Assembly: GCF_003852315.1 (NCBI RefSeq)
Contig: NZ_CP027762.1
Coordinates: 3,639,501 to 3,703,500, forward strand
Direction of reading: 5' to 3'
DNA from: Pseudomonas sp. LBUM920
GTDB taxonomy: Bacteria; Pseudomonadota; Gammaproteobacteria; Pseudomonadales; Pseudomonadaceae
Length of the DNA: 64,000 nt
Shown here: positions 7,071 through 16,300 of the stretch, in pieces
Numbering within the stretch: position 1 is the stretch's first letter
How the letters are laid out: each line of letters opens with the position of its first letter
The notes under the pieces: model-generated
Databases searched by the model: none
What the model saw: the letters and a program-made list of their open reading frames with translations, nothing else
What the model was told of the DNA's origin: nothing
Translations under genes and position numbers: made by a program

Positions 7071-10000
7071 AGATTCTTGCCATCCGCCTGAAAAACCTTG
7101 CCTCACTGGCCGGCCCGTTTGAAATCGACTTTACCGCCGAGCCCCTGGCCAGCGCCGGGTTGTTTGCCATCACCGGGCCGACCGGCGCGGGCAAAAGTAC
7201 CTTGCTCGATGCCTTGTGCCTGGCGCTGTTTGGCGCGGTGCCACGCCTGGGCGATACCGGCCAGGCCAAGATGCCGGATGCCGACAGCGACATTTCCATC
7301 GGCGACCCACGCACCCTGCTGCGCCGCGGCACCGGCGGTGGTTATGCCGAGGTGGACTTTGTCGGCGTCAACGGCCGTCGCTACCGTGCGCGCTGGGAGG
7401 CCAACCGCGCCCGCGACAAGGCCAGCGGCAAGTTGCAGAACAGCCGGCAAAGCCTGATCGACCTGGACAGCGACCAACTGCTGGCCAGCCAGAAGACCGA
7501 ATACAAGACCCAGCTGGAACTGGCCCTGGGCCTGAATTTCGAGCAGTTCACCCGCGCGGTGTTGCTGGCGCAAAGTGAATTCAGCGCGTTCCTCAAGGCC
7601 AACGACAATGAGCGCAGCGAACTGCTGGAAAAGCTCACCGACACCGCGCTCTACACCCAGCTTGGCCGCCGCGCCTTCGACAAGGCCAAGGATGCCAAGG
7701 ACGCGCACAAACAACTGCAGGACCAGGCCACCGGCGTGGTGCCATTGGCCGCCGAGGCCCGTGCCGAACTGGATCAACAGTTGGCCACGGCGCAGCAGCA
7801 GCTCAAGACCCGGCAGGCCCAGCTCAAGCAGTTGGAGTTGCAGCACACCTGGCTCAAGGAGTTGCGCGAATGGCAGGAGCGCCAACAAAGCGCGACTGAG
7901 CAACTGCAACGCGCCCAGGCCGATTGGGATGGCCAGGGCCAGCAGCGCGAGGATTTGAGCCGCCTGGAGCACTTGGCGCCACAGCGCCATCAATTTGCTC
8001 GACAGGTTGAACTCGGCACGTTGCTGACGCCGCTCGCCGCGCAGATTCATCAGCACCGCGAGCAGCAAACCGCGCTGCACACGCGTCAGGAGCAGGCGCA
8101 AGCCCAGCAAGTGGCGGCCCAGGCGGCACTGGCTGAGGCGCTGAAGCACCAGGCCGACGCCGTGCCCTTGTTGCGCCAGGCCGTTGAAGCACAAAGCACC
8201 CTCGCCCACCTGACCAAGGACCTGGCCAAACGCACCGAAGACCAGCAGCAACACGAAGTCGCCTGCACCCAAGGCCAGACCTTGTTGAAGGGGTTGCAGG
8301 ACAAACACACCCACGTTGCCGAACGCCTGCAACGCCTGGCTGCCGAGCTGGAGCGCAGCGCCACCCTGGCGCCGCTGAGCGATGCCTGGGGTGCTTACCG
8401 CGACCGTCTGCAACAGTTGATGCTGATCGGCAATCGCTTGAACAAAGGCCAGAGCGAACTGCCGCAGCTGGAACAACGCGCCACCACCGCCGCCGAGAAA
8501 TTCGCTCAGCAACGTGACGCGCTGGACCTGTTGTATCAGGAAGCCGGCGCCGAGCCGCACGCGGTCGCCGAGCAGATCCAGCTACTGGCGAGCCTGCTGC
8601 AGGACAACCGCAAGCAGCAACGCGCCTTTGAAGACCTGACGCGCCTGTGGGACAACCAGCAGCAGCTTGATCAGCAAGTCACCGTCCTTACGCAAAAGCT
8701 CGCAGACGCCCACCAGCAACGTGAAAGCCTGATCCAATCTGGCCAGCAAGCACGGGTTGAACTGTCTACAGCCGAACATGCGCTGACCGTCACCAAGCAG
8801 TTGCTGGAGCGTCAACGCACGCTACGCAGTGAAAGCGTTGAAGAATTGCGCGCGAAACTCCAAGACGACCAGCCCTGCCCGGTATGTGGCAGCCAGGAAC
8901 ACCCCTTTCACCAACCTGAAGCGTTGCTGCAAAGCCTCGGACGCCATGACGAAAGTGAAGAGCAAACCGCACAAAAGGCCGTCGATTCCCTCAATCAAAA
9001 ACTGATCGAGTTGCGCGGTGAACTAGGCGGGGTGAATGCGCAGATAAAGGAATTTCTGAGCCAGCAAGAAGTACTGGTGACGTCGCAAAATGCCTCGGCG
9101 TCGAATTTGCAAGCGCACGCGCTCAGCGGCTCATTGTTCAATCAGGACGCCGCCAAGCGCAGCACTTGGCTGGCCCAGCAATTGGCGCAACTGACGCAAA
9201 GCATCACCCAGGACGAACAGCGCCAGGGCGCCCTGCTCAACCTGCAACAAAATGCCGGGCGTTTGCAGCAGCAGTTGCAAGCCGCTCAGGATGCGAGCCA
9301 GCAAGCCCGGCAGTTGCTGGTGGACCAGCAACGCGAGCTGTCCAACGACCGCGAACGCCTCGACGAAGAGCTGCATGCCTTCGCCAGCCTGCTGCCCGCC
9401 GAAACCCTCGAAGGCTTGCGCCGCGAACCGGCCGCGACCTTTGTGCAGCTCGACCAGCAGGTCAGCCAGCGCCTGGAACAGCTGGGCCATCAGCGCGATG
9501 AATTGGCCGAGCAGCAGGAACGTCAACAGGCCATCGAGAAAGAACAGACCCATCAGCAGCATCGCCAGCAGCAACTGGATGCCTTGCATCAGCACGTCAC
9601 CGAGTTGTCCGCGCAGCGACAGGCCGCGCAGGCACAACTCACGGCACTGCTGGGCGATCACGCCAGCGCTGAGCAGTGGCAGCAGCAACTGGACCAGGCG
9701 GTGGCGCAGGCACGTCAGCGCGAAACCGACGCCAATCAACAGCTGCAAGACCTGCGTAATGCCCTTGTTCAACTGGCTGCCGACCTCAAGGCGCAGCAGG
9801 AACGCCAACAGGCACTGACTGCTGAGCAGCACAGCCTCGACGAACGCCTGGGCGAATGGCGGGCGCTGCACCCCGAGCTGGATGACGAGGGGCTTATGCG
9901 CTTGCTCGCCTTTGATGACAGCCAGATCAGCGCGCTGCGCCAGCAGGTGCAACACAGCGAAAAAGCCGTCGAACAAGCCAAGGTGCTGCTGCACGAACGC

Positions 10001-10705
10001 GAGCAACGCCTCGCCGAGCATCAGGCCTTGCACAACGGCAACCTGGACGCCGATCAACTCGATGACAGCCTGGCCACGCTCAACCAACAATTGGCCGAGG
10101 GCGAAAAACACTGCGCCGAGCTGCGCGCGCGCCAGGCCGAAGACCAGCGCCGACAGGACGCCAACCACGCGCTGGCCGAACAGATCACCCAGGCCTATGA
10201 AGAATGGCAACGCTGGGCGCGCCTGAATGCGCTCATCGGTTCGGCCACCGGCGACACGTTCCGCAAGATCGCCCAGGCCTACAACCTGGACTTGCTCGTG
10301 CACCACGCCAACGTGCAATTGCGCCAACTGGTGCGCCGCTACCGCCTCAAACGCGGCGGCAGCATGCTCGGGCTGTTGGTGATGGACACGGAAATGGGCG
10401 ATGAGCTGCGCTCGGTGCACTCGTTGTCCGGGGGCGAAACCTTCCTGGTGTCGCTGGCGCTGGCGTTGGGACTGGCGTCAATGGCGTCCAGCACGTTGAA
10501 GATCGAGTCACTGTTTATCGACGAAGGTTTCGGCAGCCTTGATCCGGAGTCGCTGCAATTGGCGATGGACGCCCTGGACGGTCTGCAGGCCCAGGGCCGC
10601 AAGGTGGCGGTGATTTCCCACGTACAGGAGATGCACGAGCGCATTCCGGTGCAGATCCAGGTCAAGCGTCAGGGCAATGGCTTGAGCACGCTGGAGGTCA
10701 AGTGA
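7067..10705 (+). CDS. sbcC: Exonuclease SbcCD, ATPase subunit SbcC
   Basis: A 1212-residue Rad50/SMC-like ATPase, close to a normal length for SbcC. Walker A GPTGAGKST is at 37-45, long Q- and E-rich coiled coils run about 180-600 and 650-1050, and the zinc-hook CPVC is at 604-607. The ABC signature LSGGE is at 1120-1124, followed by Walker B (SLFIDEGFGSLD) and an ATPase C-terminus. It dimerises through the hook and drives SbcD activity on DNA ends. The ATG overlaps the sbcD stop by four bases and its own stop overlaps the next gene, indicating one transcript. Confidence 0.97.
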   Translation: MKILAIRLKNLASLAGPFEIDFTAEPLASAGLFAITGPTGAGKSTLLDALCLALFGAVPRLGDTGQAKMPDADSDISIGDPRTLLRRGTGGGYAEVDFVGVNGRRYRARWEANRARDKASGKLQNSRQSLIDLDSDQLLASQKTEYKTQLELALGLNFEQFTRAVLLAQSEFSAFLKANDNERSELLEKLTDTALYTQLGRRAFDKAKDAKDAHKQLQDQATGVVPLAAEARAELDQQLATAQQQLKTRQAQLKQLELQHTWLKELREWQERQQSATEQLQRAQADWDGQGQQREDLSRLEHLAPQRHQFARQVELGTLLTPLAAQIHQHREQQTALHTRQEQAQAQQVAAQAALAEALKHQADAVPLLRQAVEAQSTLAHLTKDLAKRTEDQQQHEVACTQGQTLLKGLQDKHTHVAERLQRLAAELERSATLAPLSDAWGAYRDRLQQLMLIGNRLNKGQSELPQLEQRATTAAEKFAQQRDALDLLYQEAGAEPHAVAEQIQLLASLLQDNRKQQRAFEDLTRLWDNQQQLDQQVTVLTQKLADAHQQRESLIQSGQQARVELSTAEHALTVTKQLLERQRTLRSESVEELRAKLQDDQPCPVCGSQEHPFHQPEALLQSLGRHDESEEQTAQKAVDSLNQKLIELRGELGGVNAQIKEFLSQQEVLVTSQNASASNLQAHALSGSLFNQDAAKRSTWLAQQLAQLTQSITQDEQRQGALLNLQQNAGRLQQQLQAAQDASQQARQLLVDQQRELSNDRERLDEELHAFASLLPAETLEGLRREPAATFVQLDQQVSQRLEQLGHQRDELAEQQERQQAIEKEQTHQQHRQQQLDALHQHVTELSAQRQAAQAQLTALLGDHASAEQWQQQLDQAVAQARQRETDANQQLQDLRNALVQLAADLKAQQERQQALTAEQHSLDERLGEWRALHPELDDEGLMRLLAFDDSQISALRQQVQHSEKAVEQAKVLLHEREQRLAEHQALHNGNLDADQLDDSLATLNQQLAEGEKHCAELRARQAEDQRRQDANHALAEQITQAYEEWQRWARLNALIGSATGDTFRKIAQAYNLDLLVHHANVQLRQLVRRYRLKRGGSMLGLLVMDTEMGDELRSVHSLSGGETFLVSLALALGLASMASSTLKIESLFIDEGFGSLDPESLQLAMDALDGLQAQGRKVAVISHVQEMHERIPVQIQVKRQGNGLSTLEVK

Positions 10706-11295
10706 GCGAGGCGCTGCTGTATTCGTTCCGACGCTGCCCGTATGCGATGCGCGCGCGAATGGCGTTGCGCTACGCGGGCGTGCCCGTGCAGATCGTCGAG
10801 GTGAGCCTGAAAGCCAAGCCGGCCGACATGCTTGCGCTGTCGCCCAAGGGCACGGTGCCGGTATTGAGTGTGGACGGTCGGGTCATTGAGGAAAGCCTGG
10901 AGATCATGCTCTGGGCCCTGGCGCAGCACGACCCTGATGACTGGTTGCTCAAGGGCGACCCACGGGTGCTGCAACTGATCGCCGAGAACGATCAGGCCTT
11001 CAAACATCACTTGAATCGATACAAGTATGCCGAGCGCTACCCGGAGCTACCGATGGAACATTATCGGGCCGAGGGCGAGGTGTTTTTGCGTGCACTGGAG
11101 GCTTTGTTGGCGGATCGGGCGTTTTTGCTGGCCGAGCATTTGAGCCTGGCCGATGTGGCACTGGCGCCGTTTGTGCGTCAGTTTGCGCACGTGGACCGCG
11201 AGTGGTTCGCCAGCGCGCCGTATCCTCGTTTGCAGGCCTGGCTGCAGCGTTTTCTGGAATCAGCGCTGTTTGTCGCGGTAATGGCAAAAGCCTGA
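10702..11295 (+). CDS. Glutathione S-transferase family protein
   Basis: A 197-residue cytosolic protein with a thioredoxin-like N-terminal domain (about 1-75) holding CPYAMRAR, the glutaredoxin/GST-type cysteine motif, and the cis-proline region KGTVPVLSV. The helical GST C-terminal domain (about 85-197) includes SLADVALAPFVRQFAHVD. The start is GTG at 10702, overlapping the sbcC stop as GTGA, so it is coupled to sbcCD. The substrate cannot be read from the sequence; a redox or detoxifying role is family-based inference. Confidence 0.85.
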   Translation: MSEALLYSFRRCPYAMRARMALRYAGVPVQIVEVSLKAKPADMLALSPKGTVPVLSVDGRVIEESLEIMLWALAQHDPDDWLLKGDPRVLQLIAENDQAFKHHLNRYKYAERYPELPMEHYRAEGEVFLRALEALLADRAFLLAEHLSLADVALAPFVRQFAHVDREWFASAPYPRLQAWLQRFLESALFVAVMAKA

Positions 11296-11312
11296 GCCCA
11301 ACACAATCAAAT

Positions 11313-11397
11313 GTGGGAGCAGGCTTGCCTGCGATGCCGACAACTCGTTCCAACGGATACACCGAGTTGCTTTCATCGCAGGCAAGCCAGCTCCCAC
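11313..11397. repeat. REPIN, type A (single copy)
   Basis: A lone type A REPIN 17 bp after the GST stop: GTGGGAGCAGGCTTGCCTGC with its inverted mate ending at 11397 and the ACACCGAGTTG spacer motif. It could also act as a 3' end structure for the sbcDC-GST transcript. Confidence 0.9.
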
Positions 11398-11421
11398 ATG
11401 TGACCGTCGCTCAGCTCACGC

Positions 11422-11601
11422 TCAGTGCTGGGTCTTGTGATCCAGTGCGGCGTAGAAGTTGGCGCTCTGTTGCAGGTATTTCTGGGTGTAGGCCGTGGTG
11501 TTGGATTTTTTGCCGGACACTTCCACGCTGGCGGCGGCAGGCAATGCCACGGTGGCGGAAACAGCGGAAGCGGCGATGATGGAGAAGAGGTTCAAGTTCA
11601 T
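11422..11601 (-). CDS. Small exported protein of unknown function (59 aa)
   Basis: ATG at 11601, stop at 11422-11424, AAGGG about 9 bases before the start. The product begins MNLNLFSIIAASAVSATVAL and continues PAAASVEVSGKK, a clear Sec signal peptide with probable cleavage after an A-x-A near residues 22-24. This leaves about 35 mature residues rich in N, T, Y and Q (ending YAALDHKTQH). There are no cysteines and no recognised domain. It is separated from the lactonase gene upstream by 156 bp that include that gene's terminator hairpin. Many pseudomonads encode such tiny secreted proteins; the function is unknown. Confidence 0.65.
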   Translation of the reverse strand: MNLNLFSIIAASAVSATVALPAAASVEVSGKKSNTTAYTQKYLQQSANFYAALDHKTQH

Positions 11602-11731
11602 GTCGGTAACCCTTGTGTTCGTTGGTTTAGGTGGCCGGGGAAGGCCTTGGAACCCAACTTACGCCCGAGGGCTGAACCTTGGTAATGCTTTGAAACAGTA
11701 GCCGCTATTAATAGAATTAATACACCGAGTC

Positions 11732-11752
11732 AGGCCCCGCATGGCGGGGCCT
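11732..11752 (-). terminator. Terminator hairpin of the lactonase gene
   Basis: GC-rich hairpin AGGCCCCGC / GCGGGGCCT (9 bp, 3-base loop), six bases past the TAA of the lactonase gene. It is followed by GACTCGG rather than a T run, so it may be weak or serve mRNA stability. Confidence 0.6.
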
Positions 11753-11757
11753 GTGGC

Positions 11758-12933
11758 TTATTGACGCACCAGAAACTTCAGGTCACTGGGGGCATCGATC
11801 GGCAATTTCTGCACGGTTTTACCCAGCAGGCCGGTCTTGGGGTCGCGTTCGACTACCACGATTTCGTTGCTTTTCTGGTTGGCGATCAGCAAAAACTTGC
11901 CGCTCGGGTCCAGGCTGAACTCGCGCGGGTGGTCACCTTCCACGGAGCGGCGCTGCAGTTCCTTGAGGTGCGCGGTGGCCGGGTCGATGCTGAACACCAG
12001 CATCTGGTTCGCGGTGCCGCGGTTGCTCACGTACAGGAATTTGCCGTCGCTGGAGGCGTGCAGCGCCGCACCGGCCTTGTCGGCCACCGGCTGCCCGGCA
12101 GCAAAATCGACCAGTTGGGTCTGGCTGAGCTTGCCGTCGTTGTAATCGAACACGGCGACCTGAGCGCTCATCTCGGTGGTCAGCCAGGCATGCTTGCCAT
12201 CCGCGCTGAACAGCAAGTGACGCGGGCCGCTGCCCGGTGGCATTGGCACGGCGGCAGGGTTGGCCGGGGTCAGCGGCAGTTCAGGGTTGGCCTTGGGGTC
12301 GTAGTGGTAGGCAAACACCTTGTCGGCGCCCAGGTCCTGAACAAACACGTAGTTGCCGTCCGGCGATGACACCACCGAATGCACATGGTTGGAGGCCTGG
12401 CGCTCCGGGTTTACCCGGCTGGACGGATGCCCGCTCAGTTGCACCGGCGCCGACAGCTTGCCAGCGGCGTCAACCGGCAGGACTGCGAGGCTGCCACCCG
12501 GATCTTCGAGTACCGAATAGTTGGCAACGAACAGGTAACGCCCATCAGCGGCAAGGCTGGAATGGGTGGGTTCATTGCCCAGGCTCTGCACCTGGTTGAT
12601 CAGGGTCAATTGATGGTTCTGCGGGTCAATGCTGTAGCTGCTGACGCGGCCGACCGGGTCTTTCTGGCCCGGGCCGTTCTCGTTGACCACGAACAAATAC
12701 TTCTGGTCTTTGGAGATCGTCAGCCACGACGGGTTGGCCGCCTTCGCGGCCAGTACCGGCTTGCCGCTGAATTGACCGGTACGGCTGTCAAACTGCAGGC
12801 GGTAGATACCCTCGCTGGTACCGGCGGTGTAGCTGCCCACCAGCAGTTCGTAGGTGTCTGCCTGGGCGGCTTGCACAGACATGGCACCGACACTGCCCGC
12901 CATCAGCAGGGGCCAGAATTTACGCATCATCAT
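11758..12933 (-). CDS. Lactonase-family seven-bladed beta-propeller, periplasmic
   Basis: About 391 residues. It belongs to the family of cytosolic 6-phosphogluconolactonase Pgl/YbhE (repeated blades such as LFVVNENG, YLFVANYS, YVFVQDLGADKVFAY, FLYVSNRG), but with an N-terminal signal peptide ending near VQAAQA. The product is thus likely exported and may act on sugar lactones in the periplasm rather than in the pentose phosphate pathway (inference). The start at 12933 was chosen because GAGG lies 9 bases upstream; ATGs at 12942, 12930 and 12927 are in frame. The start lies inside the last codons of the upstream gene, so the two are coupled. Confidence 0.82.
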   Translation of the reverse strand: MMMRKFWPLLMAGSVGAMSVQAAQADTYELLVGSYTAGTSEGIYRLQFDSRTGQFSGKPVLAAKAANPSWLTISKDQKYLFVVNENGPGQKDPVGRVSSYSIDPQNHQLTLINQVQSLGNEPTHSSLAADGRYLFVANYSVLEDPGGSLAVLPVDAAGKLSAPVQLSGHPSSRVNPERQASNHVHSVVSSPDGNYVFVQDLGADKVFAYHYDPKANPELPLTPANPAAVPMPPGSGPRHLLFSADGKHAWLTTEMSAQVAVFDYNDGKLSQTQLVDFAAGQPVADKAGAALHASSDGKFLYVSNRGTANQMLVFSIDPATAHLKELQRRSVEGDHPREFSLDPSGKFLLIANQKSNEIVVVERDPKTGLLGKTVQKLPIDAPSDLKFLVRQ

Positions 12934-13207
12934 CCGCTTCATCCTCGTCGTTATTGTTGCCGGTGAAAGCGCTCATGCAGATCAGGCGGTGCTCGCCCGA
13001 ATCACCGGTAAGGGTCCAGCTTTGCAAGGTGTCATCGAAGGTGGCGGCCTGCACCTGCTCCAGGCTGAAACGCCAGCGTTTTTCAGCACGGCCGTCCATG
13101 GCAGTGATCAGCAAGGCCTGTTCATCAAAGGTGAAATCAAAGGCATGCAGGCCATCGATTTCAAGCATGTCGGAAGTCTTCAGGACGGCAGGCAAATTAT
13201 CAGTCAT
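12920..13207 (-). CDS. DUF5629-like small protein
   Basis: A 95-residue soluble acidic protein (MTDNLPAVLKTSDMLEIDGL...) with a string of aspartate and glutamate at its end (NNNDEDEADDDA). The ATG at 13207 was chosen over the GTG one codon upstream. It resembles a short conserved Pseudomonas family that I recall as DUF5629; there is no known function. Its last codons overlap the start of the lactonase gene, implying co-translation. Confidence 0.7.
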   Translation of the reverse strand: MTDNLPAVLKTSDMLEIDGLHAFDFTFDEQALLITAMDGRAEKRWRFSLEQVQAATFDDTLQSWTLTGDSGEHRLICMSAFTGNNNDEDEADDDA

Positions 13208-13348
13208 CACAGTCTTTCATCAGGTTCAAAGCGCTAATGATAGGCCAGTTTGCTGCCTGCACCTAAGGCCATAACGGGCTACCGCCTCCGGGCGACGCAG
13301 CGCATTACTTTGCTGGGGCGCGTTTTGCTCCCCTGTAAAGGAATACCC

Positions 13349-16300
13349 ATGACAGACCCGAACACCGTCCCTGCTGCACACCCGGCCCGACAAGCGGTTG
13401 AAGCCCGGTTTCTCACTCGCCCGACGCTGCGCTCAGTCACTGCGCAGTTGCTGGCCGACCACTTGAAGGAAAAATACCCGCCGCTGCGCTCTGCGCTCGC
13501 TGACCTGCGCCTGGCCATACCCCGTGACGGCGGCGGACGCAGCTTGCTCCCGCTGCTGGAGGTGGCGCTCAGTCACCTGGCCGATGGCAGCTTTCCCGAT
13601 GTGTCCATGCGCTACGGCCTGGACTGCTACCTGGGCGACGCCACGGGAACCCGACTGAGCTTTGAGGCCAATGGCCCGCACGGCTATGACCTGGCAGTCA
13701 TCGAAACCGTTATCAGAGAACTGCCGCTGATTCTGAGCATCGCCTTTCAAGACGCCTTGGCAGCCTACTGGAGCCAGGACACGGAGGCCGGCGGCAGCCG
13801 CTGGCAGTGGCTGGCCCGCGTGCTGCACGGCGCGCTGCTCGACTCGGCCATTCGCCAGCCAGGGAGCCTGGCACGACAGCTCGATACGCTCCTCACACTG
13901 GCCCGTTACCCCGAGCGCAGTACGCGCGCCCAACGCCCCTGGCCGCAGAAGGCCGTGCGTGCCTATACCCTGGAAACCGTTCTGGAGCAGGCAGGCAGCC
14001 GACTCACCCTGCAAGCCAGCGATGTGTTGGTGGTCGCCCCGACGCAGGTGTTGCTGTGCCGCGTATCGGGGCAGATCGAGGCGTACGCCGACCTCGAGGC
14101 CTTCGGCCAGGCCTGGGGAATGCACCTGCAGCAGCGTTTTCGCGCGCAGCGCATCACCTGGAAGCAGTACGAGCCCGACGGCAATATTTTCGAGGCGCAA
14201 GCCGCGCTCATACTTGAGGGACAACTGGAGGCTCTCGCGGCCATTGAGCTCCCGGCCGGGTCCAGCGTGCAGACCTTGGAACTGCGGTTTGCTGCCGCTA
14301 CAAACCCGGCGCAAGTCTTCAGCCCCTCGACCACCACACCGCTGGCAACCCTGAATTCGATCCGCGCAGCCCTGCCCGCCTGGCTGCAGCACGCCAGCGC
14401 GGCCGAGCGCCTTGCTTACCGTGAGTGCCTGCTTGAACAGGCCGGCATCCGCCGCTTGACCCTTGGCGATTCGGATTTCGACAGCCTGGAAACCTTGCGC
14501 AGCTATGCAACCGAACATTTGAACCACCAACTGTGCCTGGATCGCAGCGTCGCCCTGGGTGGCCAACGCGCCTGCGACGCTGCCGCTCGATCGAGTGGCT
14601 ACCACGCCGACGATCTGCAACTGACCTTTCACGTGGCGGTGGGCACCCTGGCCGGCGGTTATGTCGAACCGGTGACCCTGAGCCTGGTGGATCTGGCCCT
14701 TAAAAACCTCTCGGGCGCGCCCAATGGCCGCATGACACTCAGCCACCGCACCGGTCGGGCAATCGAAGCCTGGCTGACAGCCGACGCCATTCGCCAACTG
14801 GTCCAGCGTGTCGACATCGGCAAAAATTACCCTCTTTACCTGCGCCAGGAGCTGCTCGGCGATACCGAGGCCGCGCAAAAACGCAAGCGCCTGTTCGAAC
14901 AGCAACGGCCGGTGCAGCTGAAAACTCAAGCGCTGGAGCACAGGCTCAAAGGCGAAGCTGGCCTGACACCGCGCGGCATCCTGTGGGTGAATGCCGTGCT
15001 GAACCCGGCCTCCACGGGGCGCCAGGTCGACGGCGAAAGCATCGTCATGCGGGTGCTGGCCTTGGTGCGCAAGCCCGGCGCCACGGCGGACGTGGTGCAA
15101 AACATGTTCATCATCGAGCCCCTCGATACGCAACGAGGCCCGCACCTGCTGTATCGGCCGGCCTATCGCGACTCGCTGCTGGAGTTTGCCAGTCGCGACA
15201 GCCTGCTGGCCGCCCTCGTACGGCCCGGCGCGTTGCAGGACAGCGTTTTGACCTGGTTGCCGGAATCGGCCAGAGCCATCTACAGCAACGGTGGGTTTAC
15301 CCAGCCTCACTACGTGCGGGTCGGCCTGGGCTCGGAATTCGACCCGCTGCCGCGCGTGCCTGAACCTGCGCAGTTGGCCGCCGCTGGCGACCAGAGCAGC
15401 GACGAAATCCTCCAGGCCCTGAACAATTGCAGCCTCATGGAGTACCTGTTCGGCTGCGAGACTCGGCAACTGCTGGCGCAGGCTGAGCGCGAGTCCACGT
15501 CCAATAGCGAGAGCCGCTGGGCGTTGATCCTGGAAGGTATGCAGCTGGGCTTCAATACCCTGCTGATGGCCGTGCGCGGGCCACTGGCGGCAATCGGCTG
15601 GCTGATGCAACTGGTGCAGGGCCTGACGCACGATGTGCCGGCGCTGGAAAGTGACGACCCTCAGACGCAGGCGCTGGCGTGGGTCGATCTGCTGCAAAAC
15701 ATCGCTTTGCTGCTGGTGCATCACGGCTCGCTCACGGCGGCGCCGGTGCACCCTGTACGGGACGAAGCCTTGCCCATGTTCCCGGCGTTGCGGCGTGCAG
15801 CGTTGGGCGCGGCAACCAGCCAGCCGGCGATCATTGAACGTGGCACGGTCGGCCTGCCTTGCGAACCGCCCGGCGGTGGCCGCACGCTGGTGGATTTCGA
15901 TCATTCGCTGGCCAGCGACGCAGCATCGGCAGCGCTGCTGGAAAAACTGCGGGCATTCAGCCTGGCCTGGCCACAGCCCCTACCTGCGCAGGTTAGCGCC
16001 GGGCGTCACCTGGGTTTGTATAACCTCAATGGGGTCTGGCATGCCTCGATCGGTGGTTTGCTGTTCAGGGCCAGCATCGTTCCGGGTTTTGGCGACGTGT
16101 ATATCGTGCACCCCGAAAAAACCGACCACCCCGGCATCAAGCTTCGCACCGATGGAAAAGGCCATTGGACATTGGACCGCGGCCTCAAGCTGGTGGGCGG
16201 TGGCCCCAAGCGGATGGCGGCCTTGCGCGAGGAGAACCAGCGTAGAAAAAACGCGCTGCTCGCACGCGGGCAGGCACTCAATACGCAAATAACCCATTTG

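Noticed and set aside
13433..15904. 823-codon minus-strand frame inside the first giant gene
   Set aside because: It has no start signal or domain; the + strand frame is continuous and shares blocks with the second giant protein.
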